Source: an uncultured bacterium | Lineage (GTDB): Bacteria; Myxococcota_A; UBA9042; PHBI01 | Assembly: GCA_938040325.1 (NCBI GenBank) | Contig: CALHXW010000178.1 | Span: forward strand, 1-64,000 | Direction of reading: 5' to 3' | DNA length: 64,000 nt | Part shown: positions 1-9,402 of the stretch, piece after piece | Numbering within the stretch: the first letter of the stretch is position 1 | Layout of the letters: each line of letters begins with the position of its first letter | The notes under the pieces: generated by a model | What the model was told of the DNA's origin: nothing | Database searches by the model: none | What the model saw: only the letters and a program-made list of their open reading frames with translations | Made by a program: the position numbers and the translations under genes

Positions 1-675
1 GTCCATGTCCTCGACGGCAAGTACACGATGTTCACGGGCCGCCGCACGAGCCGCGTCTCGACCAAGAAGCTGCGCTACTACGCCCACCCCGATCGGCAAG
101 GCATCACGAAGGACGGGCTGGCGCTCTTTGGCGGCCGGCGCTTCGAGGGCGTTAAGGGCAGCTTCAAGGTCGACTTCAAGCCAGACGCCGACGTCTTCCC
201 CGCCCACGCAACGAGCTACAACCGCGACACGAAGGGCTACGACCTGAGCATGCACGATGGCAGGCCAAGCGTGTCGTTCATCTTCGGCATGCATGACATC
301 TGGCGCGACGACTACCAGGATCCAGAGACCCGCAAGCGCAGCTATCCGAACCCAACCCAGGGCTGGGCGGTGCGCGTCTCGAGCGACAAGGTCGAGCTGC
401 TGCGGCTGGGGGAGACAGCGCCTGCTGAGGTTCAGCGCAAGCGCGAGTCCATCAAGACGACGGTCGTGGCGACCAAGAAGAACCGCTTCAAGGCGGTGGA
501 TGCCGAGATCGACATCAAGGTGAAGGGCAAGCGGGTCGAGGTCGAGGTCGACGGCGACGACTTCACGTTCAAGCTGCCGACTGCCGAGGCCCAAGGAGGC
601 TACATCGGCTGGTTCATCGAAGGCCCAGGGTTTGTCGAGCTGCGCAAGCCGAGCTTCAAGAGCCTCGCAAAGTAG
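1..675 (+). CDS. Hypothetical protein, 5'-truncated by the window edge
   Basis: Frame is open from base 1 (VHVLDGKYTMFTGRR...) to the stop at 675. Ordinary codon usage, no family recognised. Confidence 0.6.
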   Translation, partial: VHVLDGKYTMFTGRRTSRVSTKKLRYYAHPDRQGITKDGLALFGGRRFEGVKGSFKVDFKPDADVFPAHATSYNRDTKGYDLSMHDGRPSVSFIFGMHDIWRDDYQDPETRKRSYPNPTQGWAVRVSSDKVELLRLGETAPAEVQRKRESIKTTVVATKKNRFKAVDAEIDIKVKGKRVEVEVDGDDFTFKLPTAEAQGGYIGWFIEGPGFVELRKPSFKSLAK

Positions 676-898
676 CCCGCGGCGAGTTGGTGCGGTCCGT
701 GTCGCTGCGGATGGACAAGCGACGCCAACGCCGGGCCGACGGCTTCCAAGCCCGTTCGAACGCTGACGAGAAGCCATCGCGCGACCCGGATCGCGCCTCA
801 TTTCTGACCGGGCGGTCCGCGCGTAGACCGTCGTATATCTTGACGATCGGCCCATTCTGGTTCTCTATCCCCCGCGTGACCCCTACGGAGGACTGAAC

Positions 899-1753
899 AT
901 GAGAGCGATCGTCTTTGCTGCTGTTGTCGCCCTGGTTGGCGGCGTTGCTTGTGACAAGAAGGCCGAAGATAAAGCCGGCGCCGACAAGGGTACCGCGACC
1001 GCGGCTACTGGCGGCGACAAGGCTCCGGCTGGCGCGGCTGAAGGCGGCGACAAGGCTCCAGCAGCTCCGGCCGGCAACGGCATTGCCGACGTCAAGGGCC
1101 TGGCAACGGCCGCGGCGAAGGCCATCAGCGCTGGCGACAGCGCTGCTTACGGCAAGCTCGTGATGCCCGCGGGCTTCACCAAGACGCTCTGCAGCGACCT
1201 CGCTGTCGACGACAACAAGGAAAAGGCTCGGTACGCCGCTGAGGTCGGCAAGTCGAAGGCCGCCATCGAAGGCAAAGCCTGCAAGGCCTACGACTGGTCC
1301 AAGGCCAAGCTCGTCAGCGTCTCTGGCGGCAACAAGCCTGTCGCGGACAAGATCTGCCCGAACGTGAACAACTTGGGCGAGCTCGGTGTGCACTACAAGA
1401 TCGACGGCAAGCACGTGGTCGTGCAGCTGCCGGGCGCAGTCGCCAGCAAGGACGGCAAGTCCTTCTACGTGACGGGCGCACCGACCTGCCGCGACGGTGT
1501 CTCTGGCGCCACTGCCGCTGCCGGCAAGGGCGGCTGGGAGGCCACGAAGGCCGAGCTGCTCAAAAAGGCCAAGGGCTTCACCGCGGCCGTCTGCGCCTGC
1601 AAGGACGAGGCATGCACCAACCCGATCATGAGCAAGTTCATGGCCGACACCGGCAAGCTCGTTGGCCCGCACAACGTGAGCAAGGCCGACCAGGACCTGA
1701 TCTCGGCGGCGATGAAGCCAGGCATGGACTGCATCCAGAAGCTCGGCAAGTAG
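899..1753 (+). CDS. Putative lipoprotein, Ala/Lys-rich N-terminus
   Basis: MRAIVFAAVVALVGGVACDKK signal with lipobox-like GGVAC; 284 aa; followed by a strong terminator. Confidence 0.8.
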   Translation: MRAIVFAAVVALVGGVACDKKAEDKAGADKGTATAATGGDKAPAGAAEGGDKAPAAPAGNGIADVKGLATAAAKAISAGDSAAYGKLVMPAGFTKTLCSDLAVDDNKEKARYAAEVGKSKAAIEGKACKAYDWSKAKLVSVSGGNKPVADKICPNVNNLGELGVHYKIDGKHVVVQLPGAVASKDGKSFYVTGAPTCRDGVSGATAAAGKGGWEATKAELLKKAKGFTAAVCACKDEACTNPIMSKFMADTGKLVGPHNVSKADQDLISAAMKPGMDCIQKLGK

Positions 1754-1782
1754 CACGGAGCCACGCTCCAACGCATCCGCGA

Positions 1783-1820
1783 GAGGCGCAGGACATCGGT
1801 CCTGCGCCTCTTTCTTTTTT
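1783..1820 (+). terminator. Rho-independent terminator
   Basis: Perfect 12-bp stem GAGGCGCAGGAC-atcg-GTCCTGCGCCTC followed by TTTCTTTTTT. Confidence 0.93.
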
Positions 1821-1920
1821 GGGATGACCCCTGACACCAACGATCGCGTTGGATCGTTTTGTTCAGTACCCGAAGCACCGCCCTTCTCGTCGTATCATCA
1901 TTGTCGACGAGGAGATCGAG

Positions 1921-3141
1921 ATGATAGAGAACTCGGTAGGGCGGCCTGTTCAGGGTCGGAACTTCTATGGCCGTGAGCGCGAACAGCGGGCAATGTGGCG
2001 CCGGCTGGCGACCGACCACGTCCTGATGCTCGCGCCGCGGCGGGTCGGTTCGACGTCGCTGCTCTTCAAGCTGCGCGACGACGCGCCCGGTCACGGCTTC
2101 TACGCGGCCTATCTGTCGGTCGCGGACGCGACCAGCGAGCTCGACTTCGTCAAGAAGCTCTGTGACGCGCTGGCCAAGGTCCCAGAGGCCCAGCCGGCGT
2201 TCAAGCGTCTCGAAGCCGGCCCGCTGAAGCGACTCCTGCGTCACACGCGACGGATCGAAGCTGGTCCGGTCAGCCTCGAGTTTGACGACACCGCCGACGG
2301 CGCCGGGAAAGACTGGACGCTGCTGGCCGAAGAGCTTGCCGAGGCGCTTGAGAGGCTCGGCAATCGCTGGCTTCTGCTGGTCGACGAGCTGCCGGTCTTC
2401 ATCTCAAACATGCTGTCGGCGTCCGTCGGGACCAACAAGGGCGTCGAGCGTGCGCGCGACTTCCTGCACTGGTTTCGGAAGCTGCGAAACCCGAGCCACA
2501 TCGAGACCCAGCTGAGGTGGGTGCTGGCTGGCTCGATCGGACTCGACGCGCTGGTGGCGCGGCTCAACCTGGGTGAAACGCTCTACGATCTTCGCCCGGT
2601 CCCTCTTGGCGCCTACGCACGTCCTGTGGCGCGGTCATTCCTCCAGGAGCTCGCTGAGAGCTACCGGCTCGACCTGAGCAGCGAGACTGCCGAGTGTATC
2701 CTCGACCGCGCTGGCTGGCTGATCCCCTACCACCTACAGGTCGTCTTTTCGCAGCTTCTCGACCGCAGCCTCGACAGCGGCGAGCCACCGTCGCCCGCGA
2801 TGGTGGACGCGGCCTGCGGCGACCTGATGGCGCCGGCGTTTCGGCACTACTTCGACTACTGGCGCCAGCGGCTTCGTCGCGAGCTTCCGTCTCCTCTCGA
2901 CGCGCAAGCGCTTGAGGTGCTCGCGGTGGCGGCGTTCTTGCCCGATGGGGCCGCCGAGCCGACACTGCGCGAGGCCTATGAAGGTGTCCCAACCGAGGTG
3001 CAACCCAGCCGCGATGAGCTTCGCGTGCTGCTCGATATGCTCGTGACCGACGGCTACCTCGAGTGCTGCGACGACCGACCGAGGCTCTACCGCTTCCGCT
3101 CGAGCCTGCTGCGGGAGTTTTGGCTTCGGCGTGTTGCTTGA
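1921..3141 (+). CDS. AAA/STAND-type ATPase-like protein with degenerate Walker A
   Basis: FYGREREQ, APRRVGSTSLL (P-loop position with S instead of K), WLLLVDELPVFI (Walker B), C-terminal winged-helix-like region. ATG at 1921 follows GAGGAGATCGAG; the ORF could start at TTG 1849. Confidence 0.75.
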   Translation: MIENSVGRPVQGRNFYGREREQRAMWRRLATDHVLMLAPRRVGSTSLLFKLRDDAPGHGFYAAYLSVADATSELDFVKKLCDALAKVPEAQPAFKRLEAGPLKRLLRHTRRIEAGPVSLEFDDTADGAGKDWTLLAEELAEALERLGNRWLLLVDELPVFISNMLSASVGTNKGVERARDFLHWFRKLRNPSHIETQLRWVLAGSIGLDALVARLNLGETLYDLRPVPLGAYARPVARSFLQELAESYRLDLSSETAECILDRAGWLIPYHLQVVFSQLLDRSLDSGEPPSPAMVDAACGDLMAPAFRHYFDYWRQRLRRELPSPLDAQALEVLAVAAFLPDGAAEPTLREAYEGVPTEVQPSRDELRVLLDMLVTDGYLECCDDRPRLYRFRSSLLREFWLRRVA

Positions 3142-3237
3142 TGCCTAAGACGCGAGCCTCCGCCGGCTTGCATAAGGCCCGTACCGCCGCTTTTCGCGCG
3201 TGCCTACGCGCGTGCACTTCACCAGCAAGGAGCTCCG

Positions 3238-4827
3238 ATGACCGCAGCAGTCCTCTACAACCCCGCGCTCCTCGACCGCTGGAGCTGTCGCGCCGAAGCC
3301 GTGTTTCGCCGTGGCCTGTTCGAGCGCGTACTCGCCGACCTTCAGCGCGCGCCGGACGACGCGGCGCCTCAGCATCGGCTCTTCGTCGGGCCGACGGGTG
3401 CGGGCAAGACCATGCTGCTGCGGTGCCTCGGTCACGCCATCGAAGACGATCCGCAGCTCTCGGAGCTGTGGGTGCCGCTGACCTTCCCGGAGCGCCAGTA
3501 TGACGTCGACCAGCCGGCAGATCTCTGGACCAACGCGCTCGATTATCTGGTCGTCAGGCTCACGCGCGGGCACCAGCACGCCCTCGCGGCGGCCCTGCGC
3601 GGCGCGCTCAGCGAGCTGCCCTCGGAGCCACAGCGCCGCAACCGCGAGGCCTACGAGCTGCTGGTCAGCGCGTCTCAGCTGATCGACCGCCGGTTTGTGC
3701 TGCTCATCGACAACCTCGACGCGCTGCTCGAGCGGCTTGAGCGCTTTGCGCCGACAGCGTGGGGCGTGAGGCAGCGCCTGGCCTCTGAGCCGCGGCTGGT
3801 CATCGTTGGCGCCAGCACCCGGCCTCCGACGTTTCAGGCGAACGCGGTCTTCTACGACCTCTTCATGGTCCACCCTCTGCGGCACTTGGCCGGCGAGGTC
3901 GTTGGTCGCGCCATCGCGTCGTTTGCGCCTGAGCCACTGCAGGACCGAATCGTCGAGCTGTGCGAGGACAACCAAGCGACGCTCAGCGCGCTGCTAGACC
4001 TCACGGGCAGCCAGCCGCGAGAGCTTGCGCTCGTGAGCCTGCAGCTGACCCTAGGTGGCGTGCGACCTGCGCGGGTGTTGCTCGCTGCGGTCTTGGATCT
4101 TTTGACGCCACAGTACCGCGCCGCCGTGGATCTCCTCGGGCCCCCGCTCCAGCGGGTCCTACACGCACTCGGAACCGCTTGGCACCCCATCGCGGTCGAC
4201 CAGATCGCGGTGCGCCTGCGCGCTAAAGACGTCTCAGGTGAGCTCGAGGCGCTCAAGGCCCTCGGGCTCATCGAGCGTGTCGACTACGACGCTGGCCCGC
4301 CGCGCTACCACATCGTCGAGCGACTCTTCGCGACTTGGTTCATGCTCCGAAGCGGCCAGCCTCATCGGCGAACGCTCCTCAGCGCCGTCGACCTGCTCGA
4401 GCTCGCCTATCGTGACCCCCGACCGCCGGTCGATCCACGTCTCATCGACGGCGCTCGAGCCTGCGCATCAGGCCACTGGCGGGCGGCAGCAGGACTCGCG
4501 CGACGCTGTCTCGATGACACGGCCTGGCCGGACTGGGGCTCGGCGCTCTACTTCCTGCGGGCGGCGATCGATGCCGGACGCGAGCTTGAGCTTATCGAGG
4601 AGCTCAGCGGCTACGATCACCGGCTCCGCTGGGAGCTTGTGCGGCATGCGCTACCGCTCTGCGGACAACCGGACCGTCATGGGCTTCGGCTGCTCGCGCC
4701 GGAGCTACGACCAGGTGTGCTGCACCTTGTCCGGCTGCTCACGGCGCCGCCTGGCGCCATCCGGATCGGCAACCGGCGGCGACCGTCTCAGCGCCTCGCT
4801 GCGTCAGCAGGTATCAGCCACGGGTGA
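3238..4827 (+). CDS. AAA/STAND-type ATPase with intact P-loop
   Basis: RLFVGPTGAGKTMLLRCLG (Walker A), RFVLLIDNLDALLE (Walker B), helical C-terminal region. Confidence 0.78.
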   Translation: MTAAVLYNPALLDRWSCRAEAVFRRGLFERVLADLQRAPDDAAPQHRLFVGPTGAGKTMLLRCLGHAIEDDPQLSELWVPLTFPERQYDVDQPADLWTNALDYLVVRLTRGHQHALAAALRGALSELPSEPQRRNREAYELLVSASQLIDRRFVLLIDNLDALLERLERFAPTAWGVRQRLASEPRLVIVGASTRPPTFQANAVFYDLFMVHPLRHLAGEVVGRAIASFAPEPLQDRIVELCEDNQATLSALLDLTGSQPRELALVSLQLTLGGVRPARVLLAAVLDLLTPQYRAAVDLLGPPLQRVLHALGTAWHPIAVDQIAVRLRAKDVSGELEALKALGLIERVDYDAGPPRYHIVERLFATWFMLRSGQPHRRTLLSAVDLLELAYRDPRPPVDPRLIDGARACASGHWRAAAGLARRCLDDTAWPDWGSALYFLRAAIDAGRELELIEELSGYDHRLRWELVRHALPLCGQPDRHGLRLLAPELRPGVLHLVRLLTAPPGAIRIGNRRRPSQRLAASAGISHG

Positions 4828-4853
4828 CGACTGCGGCCCCGCGGGCCACGCGA

Positions 4854-5954
4854 CTACGGCGAGACGTAGCTGAGTGGATCGACCGAGGAGCCACCGAAGC
4901 GGATCTCGAAGTGGAGGTGGGGTCCGGTGGAGTTGCCCGTGCTGCCGACTTTGGCGACCACTTGGCCCTGGCTGACCTGTTGGCCGACCGCAACTGTCAC
5001 AGAGCTAGCATGGGCGTAGCGCGTCTCGACGCCATCGCCGTGGTCGATGTAGACAGCGTTGCCGTAGCCGCCAGCCCAGCCGGCGTGTGTCACGACTCCG
5101 CTCTTAGCTGCGTAGATGTTGCTGCCAGCAGCCGCGCCGACATCGAGTCCATGATGGTGACTGACCTTGCCACTGATCGGATGGACACGCTGGCCATAGT
5201 GAGAGGTCAGCCGGCTAGAGTCGCTGGGGTAGAGCCAACCGCTGTCGTTGGCGCCTTGTTTCGGAGGTGTCTCAACGATCGTCGCGCCGTCCGGTATCTT
5301 GAGCAGCTGGCCGATGCGAAGGGCGCTTGGGTTTCTGATGCCGTTGAGGAGGGCAATCTCGCGCCAGCGAGCCTGGTTGCTAAGCAAGCGTCCGGCGATC
5401 CCCGAGAGGGTGTCGCCTGGTAGGACGGTGTAGGTCGACGCTTTGCCTGAGTCTGCTTTGACAGGTGGTGTACTAGCGGTCGAACCAGGGACCTTGAGGA
5501 CTTGTCCAACGCTGATCAGGTTTGGGTTCGCAATTCCGTTGAACGTTGCGATCTCCATAAAACGTGACGCATCGCCGAGTACCCGCACCGCGATGATCGC
5601 AAGCGTATCACCGGCACGGACCGTGTAGCTCTGAGCGCCCCCAGCAGCCTCGACGGGCTTTCCGGTCTCGTTGGTGGGCGCGTCGTTTTGAGGTTGTAAG
5701 ACATCGGTCGAGGCACCTGCACTAGGCAGTCGCAGCTGTTGACCAACGTCGATTAAGTTTGGATTCGAGATGCCATTGAGTGCGGCTATTTCTGTGTAGC
5801 GCGCGGCGTCGCCGAGCTGGCTCGCGGCGATCTTACCGAGCGTGTCGCCGGCCTTGACCGTGTAGCTGCGCGGCCGTGGTGCAACCTGCTCATCATGGCT
5901 GTGCTCATGATCGTGGTCGTGCGCTGCGTTGTTGCGTTCCGCGAACTGAAACAT
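4854..5954 (-). CDS. Triple-LysM, M23-family metallopeptidase-like protein
   Basis: Three LysM repeats (YTVKAGDTLGKIA, YTVRAGDTLAIIA, YTVLPGDTLSGIA) and an M23 domain (HHHGLDVGAAAGS...GPHLHFEIR). Confidence 0.9.
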   Translation of the reverse strand: MFQFAERNNAAHDHDHEHSHDEQVAPRPRSYTVKAGDTLGKIAASQLGDAARYTEIAALNGISNPNLIDVGQQLRLPSAGASTDVLQPQNDAPTNETGKPVEAAGGAQSYTVRAGDTLAIIAVRVLGDASRFMEIATFNGIANPNLISVGQVLKVPGSTASTPPVKADSGKASTYTVLPGDTLSGIAGRLLSNQARWREIALLNGIRNPSALRIGQLLKIPDGATIVETPPKQGANDSGWLYPSDSSRLTSHYGQRVHPISGKVSHHHGLDVGAAAGSNIYAAKSGVVTHAGWAGGYGNAVYIDHGDGVETRYAHASSVTVAVGQQVSQGQVVAKVGSTGNSTGPHLHFEIRFGGSSVDPLSYVSP

Positions 5955-6115
5955 GCGTTCCCCGTCGGCGAGACCTTGACCCCGCTACGACGGTACGCGC
6001 TGCGGTGCACAATTGCAACCGCACGGCCGGAATGTTGCTAACCCTAAACCCATACAGTGAAAGCAGAAATAACGCAGCGCGTCGCACACTGTGCGGCGCG
6101 CGTCATGAATCGGCT

Positions 6116-8143
6116 TTAGTCTGCGGTCACCTCGGCGATGGGGCGCGGCCAGACGCCGTCGCCGGGCAGACGGTAGCCGCAGCCGACCGGCGGCTCCGGA
6201 TGCGCCATCAGCGCGTTCGTCGGGCTCGCGTCCTGGCTCCACCAGCGCATGGACACGTGCATGTGGTGGTGGTGGAACGGCCAGCCGTCGCCGTAGGCCA
6301 GCGAGCCAAGGAGGTTGTTGACATCGGTTGTTGTGATGACGCCGGCGTCCCGCAGGCGGGCAGCTTCGGCTTCGAAGAGCGGGGCCAAGAGCTTGTCGAC
6401 ACCAATGACGCGCAGGCGAGGGTTCCGGGCGAGCGTCACCATAAAGAGCGTTGTCCTCGGAAGGTCGACCACGTGGTTTGCCACGCTCGTACAGAAGTAG
6501 CCGTCGCTGCCGGTGTTGTTGGGGCCGCAGACAATCCCGCCGCTGGAGTCGCCATCGGTCTGGTAGTAGGCGATATCGATGTTGCCGCCCTGGTCGTGAG
6601 TCGTCTCGGGGTGGCGAGGATCGCCCACGTCGAAGCCCGGCGTGATGCCGTCTTTGTCGCACATGTCGATAAGGCCGAGGGGGTCGGTCCCCGGGTACTG
6701 CTGCTGGACCTCATGGATCGCATGGCGAACGGCCATGATGGTCTCGCGTCGAAGCCAGCGGTAGCTTGAGTAGGCCTCGAGGGTGTAGCCGTTGGGCACG
6801 TAGGGATCGTCGGGGCGGGCGAAGGGAAACTGGTAGAGCTGCCCCTTCGTCGCGCCCGTGAAGCCGCGGCACTCGTCGAAGTCGTAGTGCGCTAAGCAGT
6901 CATCGCCGTCGATCCACGGCGATGAGAACGCCTCGAGGTCGTAGGTGTTGGTCGCGCCCGCATACGGCTTGACCCGGAAGTAGCTGGTGGTGTCCGCGTT
7001 GGCGTTCATCACAGAGTGGTACTCGTAGCGGTTCTCATTGGTCCGTTGGCTGTAGTTTTCAGGGCCCACGCGCGATCCGAGCAGCGTGCCCTGCTCGTCA
7101 TAGGCGACGAGGTCCAGGTCGCCCATGATGTGGGCGAAGGTCGCGCCGACGGTGCCGATGTGACCTGCAGGGACCGTCACGGCGTACCAGTCTTCGTCGC
7201 CGCTGCAGAGGTCGACGCTGGCCTGCGACGAGGGCAGCGACAGCTCGGCGGGGGCCCCGATGGTCTCGTTGGGCTCGAAGCTCTGGTCGTTGCAGACGAA
7301 CGGGGCACTCGACCAGCCGAGGACACAGCCGCCGATCGTCGGGTGACAGCCATAGCCGGCCGGGCACTCGGCATCGGCATCGCAGCCTGGCCAGCACGTC
7401 TCGCTCGTGGTCGTGCACTGGTAGCCCTGAACCTGAGGACAGCCGGTTCCACCGGCACACGACGCCATGCAGGCCATGGTGCCGCTGTCGCTAACCTGAA
7501 TGCAGGATGACCCCTCCGGACAGCCGCCAGGCTGGCAGTCGAACTGAAGGCAGTAGCCGCCAATGAAGCCGTTGGCGCCGCCGTCGAAGCCCTCGGGGTA
7601 GCAGATCGCGTCTCCGGCGCAGTCCTCATCGGCTTGGCACGGACCGCCGACGGGGCTGGATCCGCCGGCTCCAGGCCAGCACGTGTCGTCTGCATCGCAG
7701 ATATAGCCCTCGCCGGTGCGGCACTCGTTGCTGGCGCTGCACGACTGGAGGCACCAGGAGTCGCCGCTCTCAAAGTTGAAGCACTGGGTGCCCTCGGGAC
7801 AGGAGAGGTCGCCGCCACAGCTCTGAGTGCAGTAGCCTCCTGGCAGTCCGAGACACCCGTCGCCGTCGCAGTCCGCCTCCGTGCCGCAGGCGCTTCCGAT
7901 CGCTCCCGGCTGAGTCGTCGTAGTGTCGGTCGCAGGCGTCGTGTCCACCGGCAGCGTTGTGTCCACGGCAGGTGTCGTGTCGTCCGCTGTGGCGGTGTCG
8001 TCGGACGTGTCGTCGCTGGCGGTGTCACTCTCGACAGTGTCTGTGCCACCCGCATCGGGGTTGGTGTCGTCTCCACAGGCCATCAGCCCGAAGGTGAAAA
8101 CCAGAGCCAAACGGCCGGCCTTGGTGCGTCGCATCGCCTTCAT
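6116..8143 (-). CDS. Lipoprotein with Cys-rich region and LAS-type (MepA-like) metallopeptidase-like C-terminus
   Basis: LALVFTFGLMACGDD lipobox, Asp/Thr-rich linker, multiple Cys-rich modules, then THDQGGNIDIAYY and HHHHMHVSM motifs. Confidence 0.7.
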   Translation of the reverse strand: MKAMRRTKAGRLALVFTFGLMACGDDTNPDAGGTDTVESDTASDDTSDDTATADDTTPAVDTTLPVDTTPATDTTTTQPGAIGSACGTEADCDGDGCLGLPGGYCTQSCGGDLSCPEGTQCFNFESGDSWCLQSCSASNECRTGEGYICDADDTCWPGAGGSSPVGGPCQADEDCAGDAICYPEGFDGGANGFIGGYCLQFDCQPGGCPEGSSCIQVSDSGTMACMASCAGGTGCPQVQGYQCTTTSETCWPGCDADAECPAGYGCHPTIGGCVLGWSSAPFVCNDQSFEPNETIGAPAELSLPSSQASVDLCSGDEDWYAVTVPAGHIGTVGATFAHIMGDLDLVAYDEQGTLLGSRVGPENYSQRTNENRYEYHSVMNANADTTSYFRVKPYAGATNTYDLEAFSSPWIDGDDCLAHYDFDECRGFTGATKGQLYQFPFARPDDPYVPNGYTLEAYSSYRWLRRETIMAVRHAIHEVQQQYPGTDPLGLIDMCDKDGITPGFDVGDPRHPETTHDQGGNIDIAYYQTDGDSSGGIVCGPNNTGSDGYFCTSVANHVVDLPRTTLFMVTLARNPRLRVIGVDKLLAPLFEAEAARLRDAGVITTTDVNNLLGSLAYGDGWPFHHHHMHVSMRWWSQDASPTNALMAHPEPPVGCGYRLPGDGVWPRPIAEVTAD

Positions 8144-8274
8144 CACTGCCTCCTCCATCGTGCGGTCGGCGGCTTCTCCCATGCGCGCGTCCAAGGCTCA
8201 AGGTTGAAGCCGTCGGCGCGTGCTCCGGCAGCCAACCTATCGACTCGGCGGTTGCACTGAGCTACAAACCGCTC

Positions 8275-9171
8275 ATGAATCAGAGACCTTCTGGCCGACG
8301 ACGGCGGCTTAGCGCGTTGCTCATGGTCACGCTGGGCGCCGGGCTGGTCCTCAGCGGCTGCCCCACGGGCCCGTCTGGTCCCGCCAGCGGCGCCCAGTGC
8401 GAGGACGCGGCGCGCGAGGCGCAGCTCGGCATTGGCACCATCGGGACGTTCGGGAGCTCGACCCCCGTCTATCCTCGCATCGGCGGCGGCTCTCGCGTCA
8501 TCGTCGAGTTCATCCCGCCGCCCCACTTCGATGGACCATGCGCCTCGGTGCGCGTGACGCGACTAGGCGTCGGCACAGAGGTGCTCTACGACGCGTTCCT
8601 GGTCGACGAAGGCACCTCGTGGGTCCTCCCCATCGATCTGCCCGAGCCACCGGAGCGCCTTGTCGAGACTGGCCTCGAGCTCCTCGCGGAGGTCGAGATG
8701 GGGGGCCTCTACCGTTCGTCGCTGCTGGGGTTTTCGTTCGTCGAGGCCGACCCGGCGTCGGAGCCAGCAGCTGTCGCGACGGCGTGTCCCGCGCCGGCGC
8801 AACAGAGCGTCGAGTGGGGCGAGCTGGTCGACGACGTCTTCATGCCCTACGGACAAGCGCGTCAGCCACAGCTCGTCTTTGGCTTTCAGGGCAACACCAT
8901 GATCACGCCGCGGGTAGCCATCACGTGGCCCGACGGTCCAGATGAGCTCTGCGTGTACCTGAAGACGCAGAACGCCGACGAGGTCGACGGCTTTGACGCA
9001 GGCGGCGACCGGGGCAGCTTCGTGCTAACGCGCTACGGCGACCAGCTCGTGAGCGGCTTGCTCTTCCACATCGTCGATCCCGACGCCGCGCGGCGCCAGC
9101 TGAGGTTCATCTACCGGGTGTCCGGCGCAGAGGTCCGCGCAGAAGGAGAGCTCCTGCTCAGCGTCGACTAG
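8275..9171 (+). CDS. Hypothetical lipoprotein
   Basis: MNQRPSGRRRRLSALLMVTLGAGLVLSGC lipobox; 298 aa. Confidence 0.75.
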   Translation: MNQRPSGRRRRLSALLMVTLGAGLVLSGCPTGPSGPASGAQCEDAAREAQLGIGTIGTFGSSTPVYPRIGGGSRVIVEFIPPPHFDGPCASVRVTRLGVGTEVLYDAFLVDEGTSWVLPIDLPEPPERLVETGLELLAEVEMGGLYRSSLLGFSFVEADPASEPAAVATACPAPAQQSVEWGELVDDVFMPYGQARQPQLVFGFQGNTMITPRVAITWPDGPDELCVYLKTQNADEVDGFDAGGDRGSFVLTRYGDQLVSGLLFHIVDPDAARRQLRFIYRVSGAEVRAEGELLLSVD

Positions 9172-9402
9172 CGCGCCGACGAGTCGCGCAAGGCGGATGG
9201 TTTAGAGCCCCGACGACGCGGCTGGCGTCTCACGATCGGCGAGATTAAGGTCCGACGCTCGCTGCGTAGAAATGATCAACGCTGGCCGCACAGGTCACCA
9301 ACCCACCGAAGACTTCACCCCCTAGGCCTGACGATTCAAGACCGACCCTCACAACGAAGACGCAAGCTAAAGATCGCGATCGTCACGACCGGGCGCTTTC
9401 AC

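Noticed and set aside
656-1840. 394-aa minus-strand ORF antisense to the lipoprotein gene
   Set aside because: Antisense of a well-supported coding gene; composition typical of GC-rich shadow frames and no domain motif.
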